Below are positions 23,782-33,856 of a stretch of DNA of 64,000 nt, piece by piece. The notes beneath the pieces are model-generated. The model ran no database searches and was not told where the DNA came from. It worked only from the letters and a program-made list of their open reading frames with translations. Origin of the DNA: Lucinisca nassula. Taxonomy: Eukaryota; Mollusca; Bivalvia; Lucinida; Lucinidae. Position numbers and translations under genes: made by a program. Within the stretch, counting starts at the first letter, position 1, and each line of letters opens with the position of its first letter. The stretch spans positions 220,553,234 to 220,617,233 of the forward strand of contig OY757010.1 of the NCBI GenBank assembly GCA_963580285.1, read 5' to 3'.

Positions 23782-23932
23782 CCCAGCGGGCACATGGCGT
23801 AACTGTGACGTCACATCGACGTTGGTTCAACGTCATGACGTTTATGCAACGTCACATCCACGTCGGTGCAATGTCGAGACGTTGCACCGACGTTGATTTG
23901 ACGTTGCCCTAGCGACGTGTGCCTGCTGCGTA
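23782..23932. mobile_element. Small inverted-repeat element K, copy 1, with ACGT-rich interior
   Basis: Ends CAGCGGGCACA and TGTGCCTGCTG are inverted. The interior is built of GACGTT/AACGTC words, including the palindromic 8-mer TGACGTCA at 23806-23813. A second copy is at 39304-39443. Non-coding; superfamily unassigned. Confidence 0.7.
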
Positions 23933-24329
23933 CATTGCTTACCATCCTTTTAATGATTATTGACTTTACAGAGTTTACGAGTCCAAATACATAGACGGAC
24001 AAAATATGAATAATACATATCCATTTCCACTCTGTCTCTCTCTCTCTCTCTCTCCTTATTTGTTGTTTTTACCGAAATCCAGTGCTTTCTTTCAATGCTA
24101 TATAGTGGACAAGTCCATGTGTCATATAAGGGGTGTCAGGCCTATTTTGTTGTTTTTATTCCATTCTGTAAGCAAACAGTGCAGGCCCTGATCAGACGCC
24201 GGGGTCTGTAGTGTTTGCCAAAGTACCCCTTTGTGGATTTCCCGCATGCAATGGGTTAATAAACCGCGTTGTCAGAAACCGCTGATTTCGCGGTATATAA
24301 CCTATAATGGGACACTTGGCTTATATGGG

Positions 24330-24557
24330 TTAACCCACTTGGTACCAGAAACCCCAAAACGGGTACCCTGTCAAACAGTGTAGGCCCAGATCAGACGCCG
24401 CAGAACGCAGCGTCTGATCAGGGCCTACACGGCTTGCAAAATGTCAAGCCAATTTTCAAACAAAATTTGAGGAAAACGCATCCTTACGACCCTAAATTTT
24501 GAAAACGACTCGTGCTATATATAAGGAGGAAGATTCCATTTGGTACAAAAGGGTTAA
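24330..24557 (+). mobile_element. MITE J, full length, TTAA-flanked
   Basis: Begins TTAACCCACTTGGTACC and ends GGTACAAAAGGGTTAA. The centre is a hairpin (AAACAGTGTAGGCCCAGATC with GATCAGGGCCTACACG). TTAA duplication and CCC/GGG ends are what piggyBac-type non-autonomous elements show; no transposase is present here. Confidence 0.8.
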
Positions 24558-24593
24558 ATGGAGCTTACACATTGATGTCCAGGTCAGTGTGTC

Positions 24594-24885
24594 TTTGTTT
24601 GTTTGTTTGATTTGAGGTTTAACGTCCCCGTCAACACTTTAAAGGTCATTTTGGAGACGTTGCTTCCAATTTTGTGGGACTTTTACCCGACATTGAGATG
24701 AAATGACATCTCAAGCCCTGTCGCCCAATGAAACCAATAGGGTTTATTAGCATGGACGGTCCGCCTCGCACCGCGGTTCCTGGACAGGCTAAGATCCTCT
24801 TAGCGGTTTACCAGTACTAGTGTGCGGGCCGGATTCAGCTCTGCGTGTAAGCATCATGCAGCCCATATATTTCTTCAAGCCCCAG
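24594..24885 (-). mobile_element. Repeat A (SINE-like) with perfect target-site duplication
   Basis: Flanked by the 13-bp direct repeat AGGTCAGTGTGTC at 24581-24593 and 24886-24898. The T-rich left side (TTTGTTTGTTTG) is the reverse of the (AAAC)n tail, which sets the orientation. The 5' end stops at GCCCCAG, a few bases short of the longest copies. Length and direct repeats fit target-primed reverse transcription. Confidence 0.95.
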
Positions 24886-25043
24886 AGGTCAGTGTGTCAT
24901 GTTCAATAGTAGGTTTTGCAGGATAATGGAAAGGGCAGGTAAGAACTATTACATAGAAGGTAACATTTGCTCTTGTCATCTACTGCAGTCGCGGAATAGT
25001 GGACAAGGGCGTCACTACATGTTTTTGCTATGAACAGTGCATT

Positions 25044-25354
25044 GCCGGCCTCAGTGGCTCAGTCGGATGCGCGTCTGCCTGGTGATCAGGAGGACGCGGG
25101 TTCGACTCCCGCCGGGGTCGGCAACATTCTTTCGTGGAGATTGATCATGAAATCTTTTCTACGGTCATTCTCTCCCTTCCGCTGATTCAAGAAGGGCAGT
25201 TGTCAGTTTCTGGCGAAAGAATGTGCACTGTACTGGTTAACCGCTTACGTATTAGCCTGCCAAGGAAAGTGTTGATAGGTAAACTGACCGGCTCAAAAAT
25301 GACCTAAATAGTGTTGACTGGGCCGTAAAACTCCAAAACAAACAAACAAACAAA
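25044..25354 (+). mobile_element. tRNA-derived SINE B, full length, with perfect target-site duplication
   Basis: The head folds as a tRNA: GCCGGCC pairs with GGTCGGC, A box TGGCTCAGTCGG, B box GGTTCGACTCC. A body follows (GGAGATTGATCATGAAATC), then the central block ACTGGTTAACCGCTTA and a tail GTTGACTGGGCCGTAAAACT with (AAAC)n. It is bounded by TGAACAGTGCATT at 25031-25043 and 25355-25367. This is the reference copy of family B in the window. Confidence 0.95.
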
Positions 25355-25494
25355 TGAACAGTGCATTTTTATTTTTGCTTATGAATAGCTAAAATTTCTA
25401 GCTACGCCACTGCTATCTGTTTGTCGGCGAGAGTGATGCCACCACGTTTTTGTTATGGACCATCAAACGTCAACGGGACGTATAACGCGCTTAG

Positions 25495-25645
25495 AAGCGG
25501 AGAAGCGCCTCATAAACCGGGGTCTTTGATCCGATCCCGGGCTTCTCCAGACAGTTGGATGTCTTTAGGTTTGTCTTAGGTTCCGTCTCATTATGATCTT
25601 AGCTGTTGGTGGGGCGTAAACTGGTAAAACTCAAACACACTCGCT
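25495..25645 (+). mobile_element. SINE C, diverged copy
   Basis: GATCCCGGGCTTCTCCAGAC, CTTAGCTGTTGGTGGGGCGT and AAACTCAAACACACTCGC match, in opposite orientation, the copies at 39603, 58690 and 59222. The tRNA-like head is decayed. Confidence 0.65.
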
Positions 25646-25799
25646 TAGACTGTAGAGCCAGTCTTGATTTTTGCAAAGAATAAAACGTGTATTTCATCGT
25701 AAGGATTTGTCAGTTGTTACCAGTGACAAATCTAAGTTTTACGGTCCCGGAGGCCGCCAAGTCTGGTACGGTCTAAGAGAATACTTTTTTAATTTGGCG

Positions 25800-26106
25800 G
25801 CCCCCGCCCATCGGGGTTTGAAGAAATAGATGGGCTGCATGATGCTTCCACGCAAAGCTGAAACCGACCCGCACACGAGTACTGGTAAACTGCTTAGAGG
25901 ATCTAAGCCTGCCCAGGCAAAGATGTGCGAGTCGTTCCGTCCATGCTTATAAACCCTATTGGTTTCATTGGGCGACAGGGCTTGAGATGTCATTTCATCT
26001 CAATGTCGGGTAAAAGTCACACAAAATTGGAAGCAACGTCTCCAAAATGACCAATACTGTGTTGACGGGGACGTTATACCTCAAATCAAACAAACAAACA
26101 AACAAA
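25800..26106 (+). mobile_element. Repeat A (SINE-like), full length
   Basis: Runs from GCCCCCGCCCATCGGGG to CAAATCAAACAAACAAACAA with all family landmarks. No clear target-site duplication was found. Confidence 0.9.
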
Positions 26107-26268
26107 TTGTTTAATTTGGGAGAAAATGATTATCTTGAACTTACCTTCAGTCAGGAAGATACCTATTAGCCCTATTAGCCTACATAATAACGGATAACAC
26201 ACGCTACACGTCTGTATACATACACACGCTACATATCTGTACACATATTGATTTAGAGGGCTGTTATA

Positions 26269-26573
26269 GGCGGTATTCGACTGGTAGGTTTCGTGAAATT
26301 TCCGTGAAATTCCACGTAGGAGTGTGGTTCCTAGTTGTAATAGCTGGTCACATTGTCCAATCAAATATTTTATTTGCGTATAGCTCATAAGCGACCGTGG
26401 TGCACGAAAGGTTCGACTTTTCCTTCGAATAGAATCGTGCTCCACGATCGCTTACGTATTTGAAAAATAACTCATATTTGATTGGACCATGTGATCGGCT
26501 ATTACAAGATAACACCGCACTCCTGCGTGGAATTTCACGAAAATTTCACGAAACTTCCCAGTCGAATATGGCC
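26269..26573. mobile_element. Palindromic MITE L
   Basis: Two arms of about 140 bp face each other: TATTCGACTGGTAGGTTTCG, GAAATTCCACG and CCAATCAAATAT on the left, complemented by CCAGTCGAATATGG, GGAATTTCACG and ATATTTGATTGG on the right, around a short centre near 26405-26425. Only one copy is in the window. Non-coding. Confidence 0.75.
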
Positions 26574-26930
26574 ATAGTTTATCAACGACCTCTGAGAGTT
26601 CATAGTTTAAGCGGGACAAAACCATTCCATGTTTTAGGGGAAGTAGGTTTCGGATATCGTTTTCAATATATGTTTCAAAAATATAAATAAGTTTTTGACA
26701 ACGGCATTATGTAGAAGTCGTTGCCAGGTGGTTAATGTGATGCACTACGAATCTCACAAAATCAATATCGCCCAACGTTAAATCCCATCTAAAGGTGATT
26801 TACCTAAAACACGGACGAGTCCAAAATTAAGAGTACAGTCAAGTCTCACTGCATTTTGAAAGACTATAGGACTCCCGTAAGTCGCCTGTTGTTGGCATCT
26901 TTTTACACCGTCATATTTTTAATCTTACTC

Positions 26931-27000
26931 TTCGTGTCGCGACAGTCTAGTAACGCGTCTGCCATCTTGGAGATCTAGGGTTCGAATCTTGGGGAGATTT
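26931..27000 (+). repeat. tRNA-like SINE head or tRNA pseudogene
   Basis: GGGTTCGAATC is a perfect B-box, preceded by AGTCTAGTAACGCG at about the spacing of an A box, and followed by a T/A-rich tract. No 7-bp acceptor stem could be drawn, so it is not proposed as a working tRNA. Confidence 0.4.
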
Positions 27001-27090
27001 GTTTCTCTTTTATTTTATTATTATTATTTTTATTATTTTTACATTTCCTGAACATTTTTTCGTAACTATAAAATTGGATCACACGAGATG

Positions 27091-27147
27091 TTTGTTTTGT
27101 TTGTTTGATTTGAGGTTTAACGTCCCCGTCAACACTATAAAGGCCAT
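27091..27147 (-). mobile_element. Repeat A, 57-bp 5'-truncated insertion with its own duplication
   Basis: Contains only the tail end (TTTGTTTGATTTGAGGTTTA to AAGGCCAT). Flanked by perfect copies of TCACACGAGATG at 27079-27090 and 27148-27159. Severe 5' truncation plus a 12-bp duplication is typical of reverse transcription that stopped early. Confidence 0.9.
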
Positions 27148-27159
27148 TCACACGAGATG

Positions 27160-27434
27160 TTTGTTTCTTTGTATTGTCCCCGTCAATTTTGGAGAAGTTG
27201 CTTCCAGTTTTGTGGAGTGTTTACCCGACATTGAGGTGAAATGACATCTCAAGCCCTGCCACACAATAAAACTAAACGGGTTTATAAGCATGGACGGCCT
27301 AACTCGCACCACTTTGCCTGGGCAGGCTCGGACTTACCAAGCGGTTTACCATTGCTCATGTGCCGTCAGTTTCAGTTCCGCTTGGAAGCATCGTGCAGCC
27401 CGATCTATTTCTCTAAGTCCCGATGGGCGGGGCC
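27160..27434 (-). mobile_element. Repeat A (SINE-like), older copy at the same site
   Basis: Nearly full length but more diverged. Its right-hand flank TCACACTAGATG (27435-27446) differs by one base from TCACACGAGATG on the left, so that 12-mer was its original target-site duplication. Confidence 0.9.
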
Positions 27435-27556
27435 ATCACACTAGATGTATATTCATTTTATTGAAAAGATGGAACGAGCATAAGCGAATCGTTGCAGCTC
27501 GGATTTCAGTAGTATTATCGAAAATGTTACTATGATTTAACGTACATTCATAGTCA

Positions 27557-27861
27557 GGCCCCCGCCCATCGGGGCTTGAAGAAATAGATGGGCTGCATGG
27601 TGCTTCCACACAGAGCTGAAACCGACCCCCACACGAGTACTGGTAAACCACTTAGAGGATCTAAGCCTGCCCAAGCAAATCTGTGCGAGAGTCGGACCGT
27701 CCATGCTTATAAACCCTGTTGGTTTCATTGGGTGGCAGGGCTTGAGATGTCATTTCATCTCAATGTCGGGTAAACGTCCCACAAAATTGGAAGCAACGTC
27801 TCCAAAATGACCTTTACAGTGTTGATGGGGACGTTAAACCTCAAATCAAACAAACAAACAA
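27557..27861 (+). mobile_element. Repeat A (SINE-like), full length with target-site duplication
   Basis: Flanked by ACATTCATAGTC at 27544-27555 and 27862-27873. All family landmarks are present. It lies in opposite orientation to the copy ending at 27434, so the two could pair in a transcript. Confidence 0.93.
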
Positions 27862-27917
27862 ACATTCATAGTCGTCAGTGAAGGCAAATGCGCTGTCGAA
27901 ATGTATCTGAAAGAATT

Positions 27918-28227
27918 TTGTTTATTTGTATTCGTGTTTTACGGCCCAGACAACACTATTTAGGTCATTTTTGAGCCGGTCAGTTTACTTATCCACACTT
28001 TTCCCTGGGCAAGCTTATATGTTGGCGGTTGACCAGTACAGTGCACATTTTTTTCCGCCAGAAACTGACAACTGTCCTTCTTGAATCAACGGAAGGTAGG
28101 GAATCGCCTAGAGAAATATTTCATGATCAATCTCCAGAAAAGACTGTTGCCCACCCCGGCAGGTATAGAGCCCACGTCCTCCTGATCCTCAGTCAGACGC
28201 CCATCCGACTGAGCTACCGAGGCCGGC
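27918..28227 (-). mobile_element. tRNA-derived SINE B, full length
   Basis: Reverse of the family: tail (TTTGTTTATTTG) on the left, tRNA head ending CTGAGCTACCGAGGCCGGC on the right. The B box is mutated (TATAGAGCCC). Confidence 0.88.
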
Positions 28228-28383
28228 ATCCAAAAGATTTACAATGACATAAAAATATAATTGTTGAAAATAAAACAAAGCAACAAAATACAAAGGATAT
28301 AAATATAAAAAAATAAAGAAAATAACTTTAAACATAAAAAGTTAATATATAATGGAAAAATTAAATAATAATATAAAAATGTG

Positions 28384-28452
28384 GCACTGGGACTCGGATC
28401 CTCGTCTGAAAGATTTCCGTACATCGCATTAGCCGCTCGGCCATGACTTCTA
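28384..28452 (-). repeat. Serine/leucine-tRNA-like sequence, probable SINE head
   Basis: On the - strand GTCATGGCCGAGCGGC has the class-II tRNA A-box style and GGATCCGAGTCCC is a B-box-like motif, followed by an A/T-rich tract. Stems are imperfect, so a functional tRNA is unlikely. Confidence 0.4.
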
Positions 28453-28940
28453 GATTTAAGTAATAGGCCTATCAAAACATTGATTTATATTTTTAAAATC
28501 CTGAGAAAAAGGTATCCGAAACCTGCTTCCCCTAAAAATGGACTAGACTTGTCACGCTTAAACTTTGAACTTTCAAACAATTTCATCAATAAACGTCGTA
28601 CGATTAATCTTAAATTGTTCGTACGCACTTTTTAAAGAACTGCGTACGTCAATTTCATCAAAACATCGCAAAGTGTTCGTTCGAGCTAAATTTGTGTTTC
28701 AATAAAATAAGGCGTAATTTTGAATATGCGCTTTAACAGGGTCACTTCTTGTCATATGCGTGATCATGTGCCGTCTTGAAATAGCCGAGTAAAGTAGATG
28801 AACCTAGATGTTGATTCAATGTTGTTTTAAACTTGTTCCATTTCATTACGGTAAGATACAGATTTTACTCATCTGGACCCCCTTCCCACTTTACCACTGG
28901 CGTGTTGGTCTGTTTTGTGGACGTCGTGTTGACTTAGCGT
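28453..28940. other. Unassigned intergenic DNA
   Basis: No exon, repeat family or RNA gene recognised. Neighbours are a tRNA-like SINE head on the left and a repeat-A copy on the right. Confidence 0.4.
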
Positions 28941-28941
28941 T

Positions 28942-29200
28942 GTTTTGTTTGTTTGTTTGATTTGAGGTTTAACGTCCCCGTGAATACTGTATAGGTCATT
29001 TTGGAGACGTTGCTTCAAATTTTGTGGGACTTTTACCCGACATTTAGATGAAATGAAAACTCAAGCCCTGTCGCCCAAAGAAACCAATAGGGTTTATAAG
29101 CATGGGCGGTCCGACTCGCACATCTTTGCCTGGACAGGCTTAGATCCTCTAAGCAGTTTACCAGTACTCGTGTGCGGTCGGATTCAGCTCTGCGTGGCAG
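28942..29200 (-). mobile_element. Repeat A (SINE-like), 5' end lost at a junction with a J-type MITE
   Basis: Runs from TTTGTTTGTTTGATTTGAGG to CTCTGCGTGGCAG, then changes abruptly to J-related sequence that ends GGGTTAA at 29451-29457. Confidence 0.85.
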
Positions 29201-29457
29201 ATAGGATAGTACAATTGGCACATTACAGCTCATTTTGTACCGGAAATCCCAAAACTGGCAACTGGCAAACAGCTCAGGCACAGATCAGATACCGCAAAAT
29301 ACGGAGTCTCATTAGAGCATACACTGCATGTTTGCGAAAGGCTCAGCCATTTTCCAGATAAATTTTGCAGAAGCCACAGCCAGACATCCCTAAATTTTGA
29401 AATGGACTCGTTTCACACTGATTTAATGTTGATTCCATTCAGTACGAAATGGGTTAA
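29201..29457 (+). mobile_element. MITE J, diverged, left end unclear
   Basis: Has TTTTGTACCGGAAATCCC, a decayed hairpin (AACAGCTCAGGCACAGATCA), TAAATTTTGAAATGGACTCG and a right end AAATGGGTTAA. No left TTAA was found, probably removed at the junction with repeat A. Confidence 0.65.
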
Positions 29458-29497
29458 ACGTACGCAGTGTGGGCCGATTATGTAATTCTTTGTGTCA

Positions 29498-29728
29498 TTA
29501 ACCCATATAAGACAATTGATATCTCCCAGTTAAGAAGTTTGGAGTGGCCCATGTCCAATTGTAGGGGAGCCAGGTTTGTATTGTTAGAAGAAAATTTTGC
29601 AAAACAATTGTATGTACTTTCAGCGAACAGTTTAGACACAGATGAGACGCCAATTGTTGCGGCGTCTGATCTTGGTCTTCAATGTTTGCAAATGTCCTCA
29701 CAAAAGGCTGCTAGCATACATGGGTTAA
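29498..29728 (+). mobile_element. TTAA-flanked MITE related to J
   Basis: Ends TTAACCCATATAAG and ATGGGTTAA; hairpin GATGAGACGCCAATTG / GCGGCGTCTGATC in the right half. The arms differ from the other J copies, so it is a subfamily. Confidence 0.7.
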
Positions 29729-29810
29729 CGGGGTGTTTATATTAATAACGAGGAAGTTATTTTGTTTTCAGAGACCTAATGGTTAAGTGTTAGCCCCCTA
29801 GGCATGTGAA

Positions 29811-30270
29811 CGGCCTCGGTATCTCAGTCGGATGCGCGACTGACTAATGATCATGAGGACGCGGGTTTGATACCAGCCGGGGTTGGCAACATTTTTTCTC
29901 GGAGATTGATCATGAAATCTTTTCCACGGTGATTATCTCCCTTTTGCTGATTCACGAAGGGCAGTTAGAAGTTTCTCGTCTGGTTGTTTGTATTGGAGTT
30001 AAAGGCCCAGTCAACGGAAAGAATGACCGTAGAAAATATTTCATGATAAATCTCCATGAAAGAATGTGGCCGACCCAAGCAGATATCGAACCCGCGTCTT
30101 CCTGATAATAAGTCTGACGCGCATCCAACTGAGCTGCCGAGGCTGGCTGGAAGTTCCTGGTGAAATAGTGTGCCCTGTACTGGTTTACCGTTTACGGAGG
30201 AGAAGTGTGGCTAGATAAACTGGCCAGCTAAAAAATGACATAAAAAGTGTTGACTTGGTCGTTACACACC
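29811..30270 (+). mobile_element. SINE B interrupted by a second SINE B
   Basis: The head and first half lie at 29811-29983 and the core and tail at 30148-30270 (CTGTACTGGTTTACCG to GTTGACTTGGTCGTTA). The interruption is a reversed B copy. Confidence 0.85.
29984..30147 (-). mobile_element. SINE B nested in SINE B, internally deleted
   Basis: Starts TTGTTTGTATTGGAG (reverse tail) and ends at the tRNA head AACTGAGCTGCCGAGGC. The block with ACTGGTTAACCGC is missing between GTCAAC and GGAAAGAATG. The flanks AGAAGTTTCTCG and GGAAGTTCCTGG look like a diverged 12-bp duplication. Confidence 0.8.
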
Positions 30271-31140
30271 ATTATAAAGTTATTCAGCTTGAATACTTGC
30301 TAGTAGCGGTTAAGAAATATAAACAGTTTTTTTTTTTCGAAAATTTAGAATAATTAAAAGGAACAAGAACAACAGTAAGAAAAAAAAAAAAACAATCCGG
30401 TGAACAAAAGACCCTTTATATCAGGCGTAATACATGCAAATGTCTTCTGTAAAGGTTTATGCTCTGCAAAAATGAAATTCCCCAAAGGAATTAATACATC
30501 GAGTGGTCAAATTTTCTAGACCAGATGAGCTAGTTTCGACAAAGTAGACCTCATAAGCCACCTTCCAATGTTTTCAAGCCCCATTTGAACAATTAAAGGG
30601 ATCATCCATAGTCTTTCATGAATAACATTTGCAGGATTCCAAAGAAGCTGTCTGAATATCTTCGAGGGATTAGACAAATGTTATTGCAATGAAATAAACA
30701 TACATGATCGTCATTCTTGCAGTTCCTTCGGAAACGTCCCACATCTCCATATCACCTCTTCAGATGCGACCGTTAAACTAAAAGGACATGGCGGCTAGTT
30801 CAAAAAACGTTGTTAAAACGATAACGTTTGTTCTGCAACACTTTAAAGTGCTACGTTCACTGGGACAACGTTACATCGCTCTAACGTGTAACGTAAACAA
30901 AGCAAGGTCCATTTTGATTTTGATATCCAAAGATCAAAATGCACGTTGCAACAGAATTTCAACATGGGTTTTGTTGCGTTAACAGAACTTCTGGCCCAGC
31001 ACAGCTTCAAACAGCTATGTCCATTGGATTTTATTCAAAAATATATTCTATATGAGTCAGATTTAAAATACCAACCAGACGCTAAATTTGCCTAGCCCTA
31101 TCCATCAAGCACAAGCACTCTCAGTGCTTTGATTAATATT
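30271..31140. other. Unassigned intergenic DNA
   Basis: A-rich tracts at 30330-30395. 30790-31000 has several ACGTT words and local self-complementarity but no second copy in the window. No exon recognised. Confidence 0.35.
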
Positions 31141-31434
31141 AGTTTTAATTGGAGAGTTAATGTCCCCGTCAACACTGTATAGGTCATTTTGGACACGTTG
31201 CTTCAAATTTTGTGGGACTTTTACCCGACATTCAGATGAAATGACATCTCAAGCCCTGCCGCCCAATGAAACCAATAGGGTGTATAAGCATGGACGGTCT
31301 GACTCGCACCACTTTGCCTGGACAAGCTTAGATCCTCATAGCCGTTTACCAGTACTCACGTGCGGTCGGTTTCAGCTCTGCGTGGAAGCATCATGCAGCC
31401 CATCTATTTCTTCAAGCCCCGATGGGCGGAGGCG
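31141..31434 (-). mobile_element. Repeat A (SINE-like), near full length
   Basis: Tail side slightly decayed (GGAGAGTTAATGTCCCCG), 5' end GCCCCGATGGGCGGAGGC. All central landmarks are present. Confidence 0.88.
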
Positions 31435-31689
31435 GGTAGTTTAGGAAACGGGATGTGAGACTTCGCTTAGCATTTTCTAACCTTTTCTCGCTTAATTTAA
31501 TTAATTCAGTAATGCAGGGGCATGAATACAAGATTCAGTTTATCGTTTGAACTTAAAATACAGTCTATGCACGATGTTATACATGACCTTGTTTAATAAG
31601 GATGCTGCATATAACGTTACGTGACGTAACCTCTGTAAGTGTTCTTATTTACATGTAACGTATGTCAGTTTTCAGCTTCGGTTTGTTGT

Positions 31690-31815
31690 TGAAAATGGCC
31701 TGCAGCAAATATTTATTCATTGATTGTTCGTCTGTCAATATTCGTGTTATATTGTTAACACTATTCGACTTTAAATAAAATTTCTATGCCTATGTCTATG
31801 TCTATGTCTATGTCT
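31690..31815 (+). repeat. Possible 3' remnant of a LINE with (TCTATG)n tail
   Basis: AATAAAATTTCTATG is followed by four CTATGT-type hexamer units. The - strand LINE at 53297-58440 ends in a similar AAATAAAATATGTTCTATG. The body is too short to classify. Confidence 0.45.
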
Positions 31816-32264
31816 GTCAGATCATCCAGCGGATTTTGCTTTCAATGGTCATTTGCAACATAGATCCTTTTTAATTACAAAGGACTGACTTGAAACAAAG
31901 TTCTATAGCCACATACATGTATACACAATTATACAATCGCCTGTAATAATATTCACTGACATATACGAAAAGACAGTTCGCAAGACTATGATCCCCCGCC
32001 CCCACTTCATCGTCATGAAGCCATGAAGTTATTCGTACATACGAGCGTACGCACATGTACGTACGTCCTTACGTATGGGTTGTACGTACGTGAACAAGGC
32101 CTCATATTTTCAGGGATTCCCCGGATTGCAGGCTTTTAGGGCTTCATTTTTCTTCAGGCTTTTAGATTTCGATTTTCCTTCCTTATTCTGTTTAAGATGA
32201 ATATTTAATCCTTATCCTACTGAATTAATTTATTTAGTCACGCCCATATCTGACTATCTGTAAA
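31816..32264. other. Unassigned intergenic DNA
   Basis: Contains short TACGTACGT-type runs near 32040-32090 and nothing exon-like. It separates the LINE tail-like remnant from the repeat-A copy at 32279. Confidence 0.35.
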
Positions 32265-32278
32265 GCAAATTACTTGAT

Positions 32279-32570
32279 TTGTTCGTTTGATTTGAGGTTT
32301 AAGTCCCCGTCAACCCTATAAAGGTCATTTTGGAGACGTTGCTTCCAATTTTGTGGGACTTTTACCCGACATTGAGATGAAATGACATCTCAAGCCCTGT
32401 CGCCCAATGAAACCAACAGGGTTTATAAGCATGGACGGGCCGATTCGCATCGCTTTGCCTAGGCAGGTCCTCTAAGCAGTTTACCAGTACTCATGTGTGG
32501 GCCGGATTCAGCTCTGCGTGGAAGCATCATGCTGCCCATATATTTATTCAAGCCCCTATGGGCGGGGGCC
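32279..32570 (-). mobile_element. Repeat A (SINE-like), full length with 14-bp target-site duplication
   Basis: Flanked by GCAAATTACTTGAT at 32265-32278 and 32571-32584. Runs from TTGTTCGTTTGATTTGAGG to GGGCGGGGGCC. Confidence 0.95.
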
Positions 32571-33149
32571 GCAAATTACTTGATATAACGAATTCATTCA
32601 GTTCGCAAACTGCAATACAAACAGTGTAGATCCTGATCAAATGACTTCTTCAGCAAAGCGGGACGTTTATCGTGTTCATGAGGTTAAGGGTTAAGCCTCG
32701 AAAATCGGGACTTTCCGGCATGGGAGAGCTAGGTCGGTATGAAGCCTGCTGACCCAGTAACCTCAGGTTAAAGTGAATGACCACCTTTAAAATATAATTA
32801 CTTAATTTGCAAGAAACGTTACTCTAATGATTAATCTCTGACTTTTATTACCAATTGAAATCTGCTAAGGTAATTAAATCAACATTTAATGGTTTCAGTG
32901 AAGCCTTCTTGCAGCGGCCATATTTTCCCCAAGGTAATCTAAATGTACCCCAGTGTCCAACCTGTTTGCTGAATTCCTGACCTCAAGGAGTCCATTGAAG
33001 CTCTATGTCCCTTTATGTAGCTACTAAAAGGAGAAGTAATTAGGCTCTCTAATCAGGTTCCTTAAATAGGCTGTCAGTTCAAGATCTTACATACTGGCTT
33101 CATTATGTTTTTGGATGAAAATAAAGATTTTGAAGACAGTTTTCCTGAG

Positions 33150-33289
33150 TTTGGTGCCATTGGTTTCATTGGATGGCATTCATCTCAATGTCGGGTAAAA
33201 GTCCCACAAAATTGGAAGCAGCATCTCCAAAATGCCCTAAATAGTGGTGATGGGAATGTTAAACCTCAATTCAAACAAACAAAATCTGT
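33150..33289 (+). repeat. Repeat A, decayed 3' part
   Basis: Has ATTGGTTTCATTGG, CAATGTCGGGTAAAAGTCCC and a tail CAATTCAAACAAACAAA. The 5' half is missing. Confidence 0.8.
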
Positions 33290-33399
33290 TCTTTCCTGCA
33301 AAGCAATTGTTTTTGTAATCCTTGTCTGATCTACAGTTAATCATGTTATACACCTGTACACTGTTTGCATAAAATCCAGGACTTTATCCAAAAATGAAA

Positions 33400-33460
33400 A
33401 CATAAATTATGGGTACTCAAAGGAATCACCTCATTGAGTACCCACAATCTATGCTTTAAT
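33400..33460. repeat. Palindrome of MITE H (fragment)
   Basis: AAATTATGGGTACTCAA faces TTGAGTACCCACAATC around GGAATCACCTCA. Only the hairpin core is left. Confidence 0.55.
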
Positions 33461-33465
33461 CTTGA

Positions 33466-33695
33466 TTAACGCATTTAGTACCAGAAACCCCAAAAACCTG
33501 GCAAACAGTGCAGGCCCAGATCAGACGCCGCAGCACACGTCATCTGATCAGGGCTCACACTGTTTGCAAAATGTTCTGCCATTTTCCTAATAAATTTTGA
33601 GGAAAACAACCTGACAGCCCTTAATTTTGAAATGGACTCCTGGTATATATAACATGTATAAGGAGGAAGATTCCATTTTTTACAAAAAAGGTTAA
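33466..33695 (+). mobile_element. MITE J, full length, TTAA-flanked
   Basis: TTAACGCATTTAGTACCAG on the left, TTTACAAAAAAGGTTAA on the right, central hairpin CAGGCCCAGATCAGACGCCG / CGTCATCTGATCAGGGCTC. Nested in the 1.8-kb TTAA element. Confidence 0.8.
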
Positions 33696-33856
33696 GAAAA
33701 ATATACCAAAAGACAATATGCATGATATGGAGTGCCATGATATATTACCTAAAATACTAAAGGCGTGCTAAGGAAATGATTGGTTAAATGATACTGATAG
33801 GCATTAGTTAATGAAGAAAAGAAAAAAAAAAGAAAAACAAGTAATCAACAAACTTT

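Noticed and set aside
25044..25120. tRNA gene
   Set aside because: The cloverleaf is good, but it is the head of a full SINE B with body, tail and target-site duplication.
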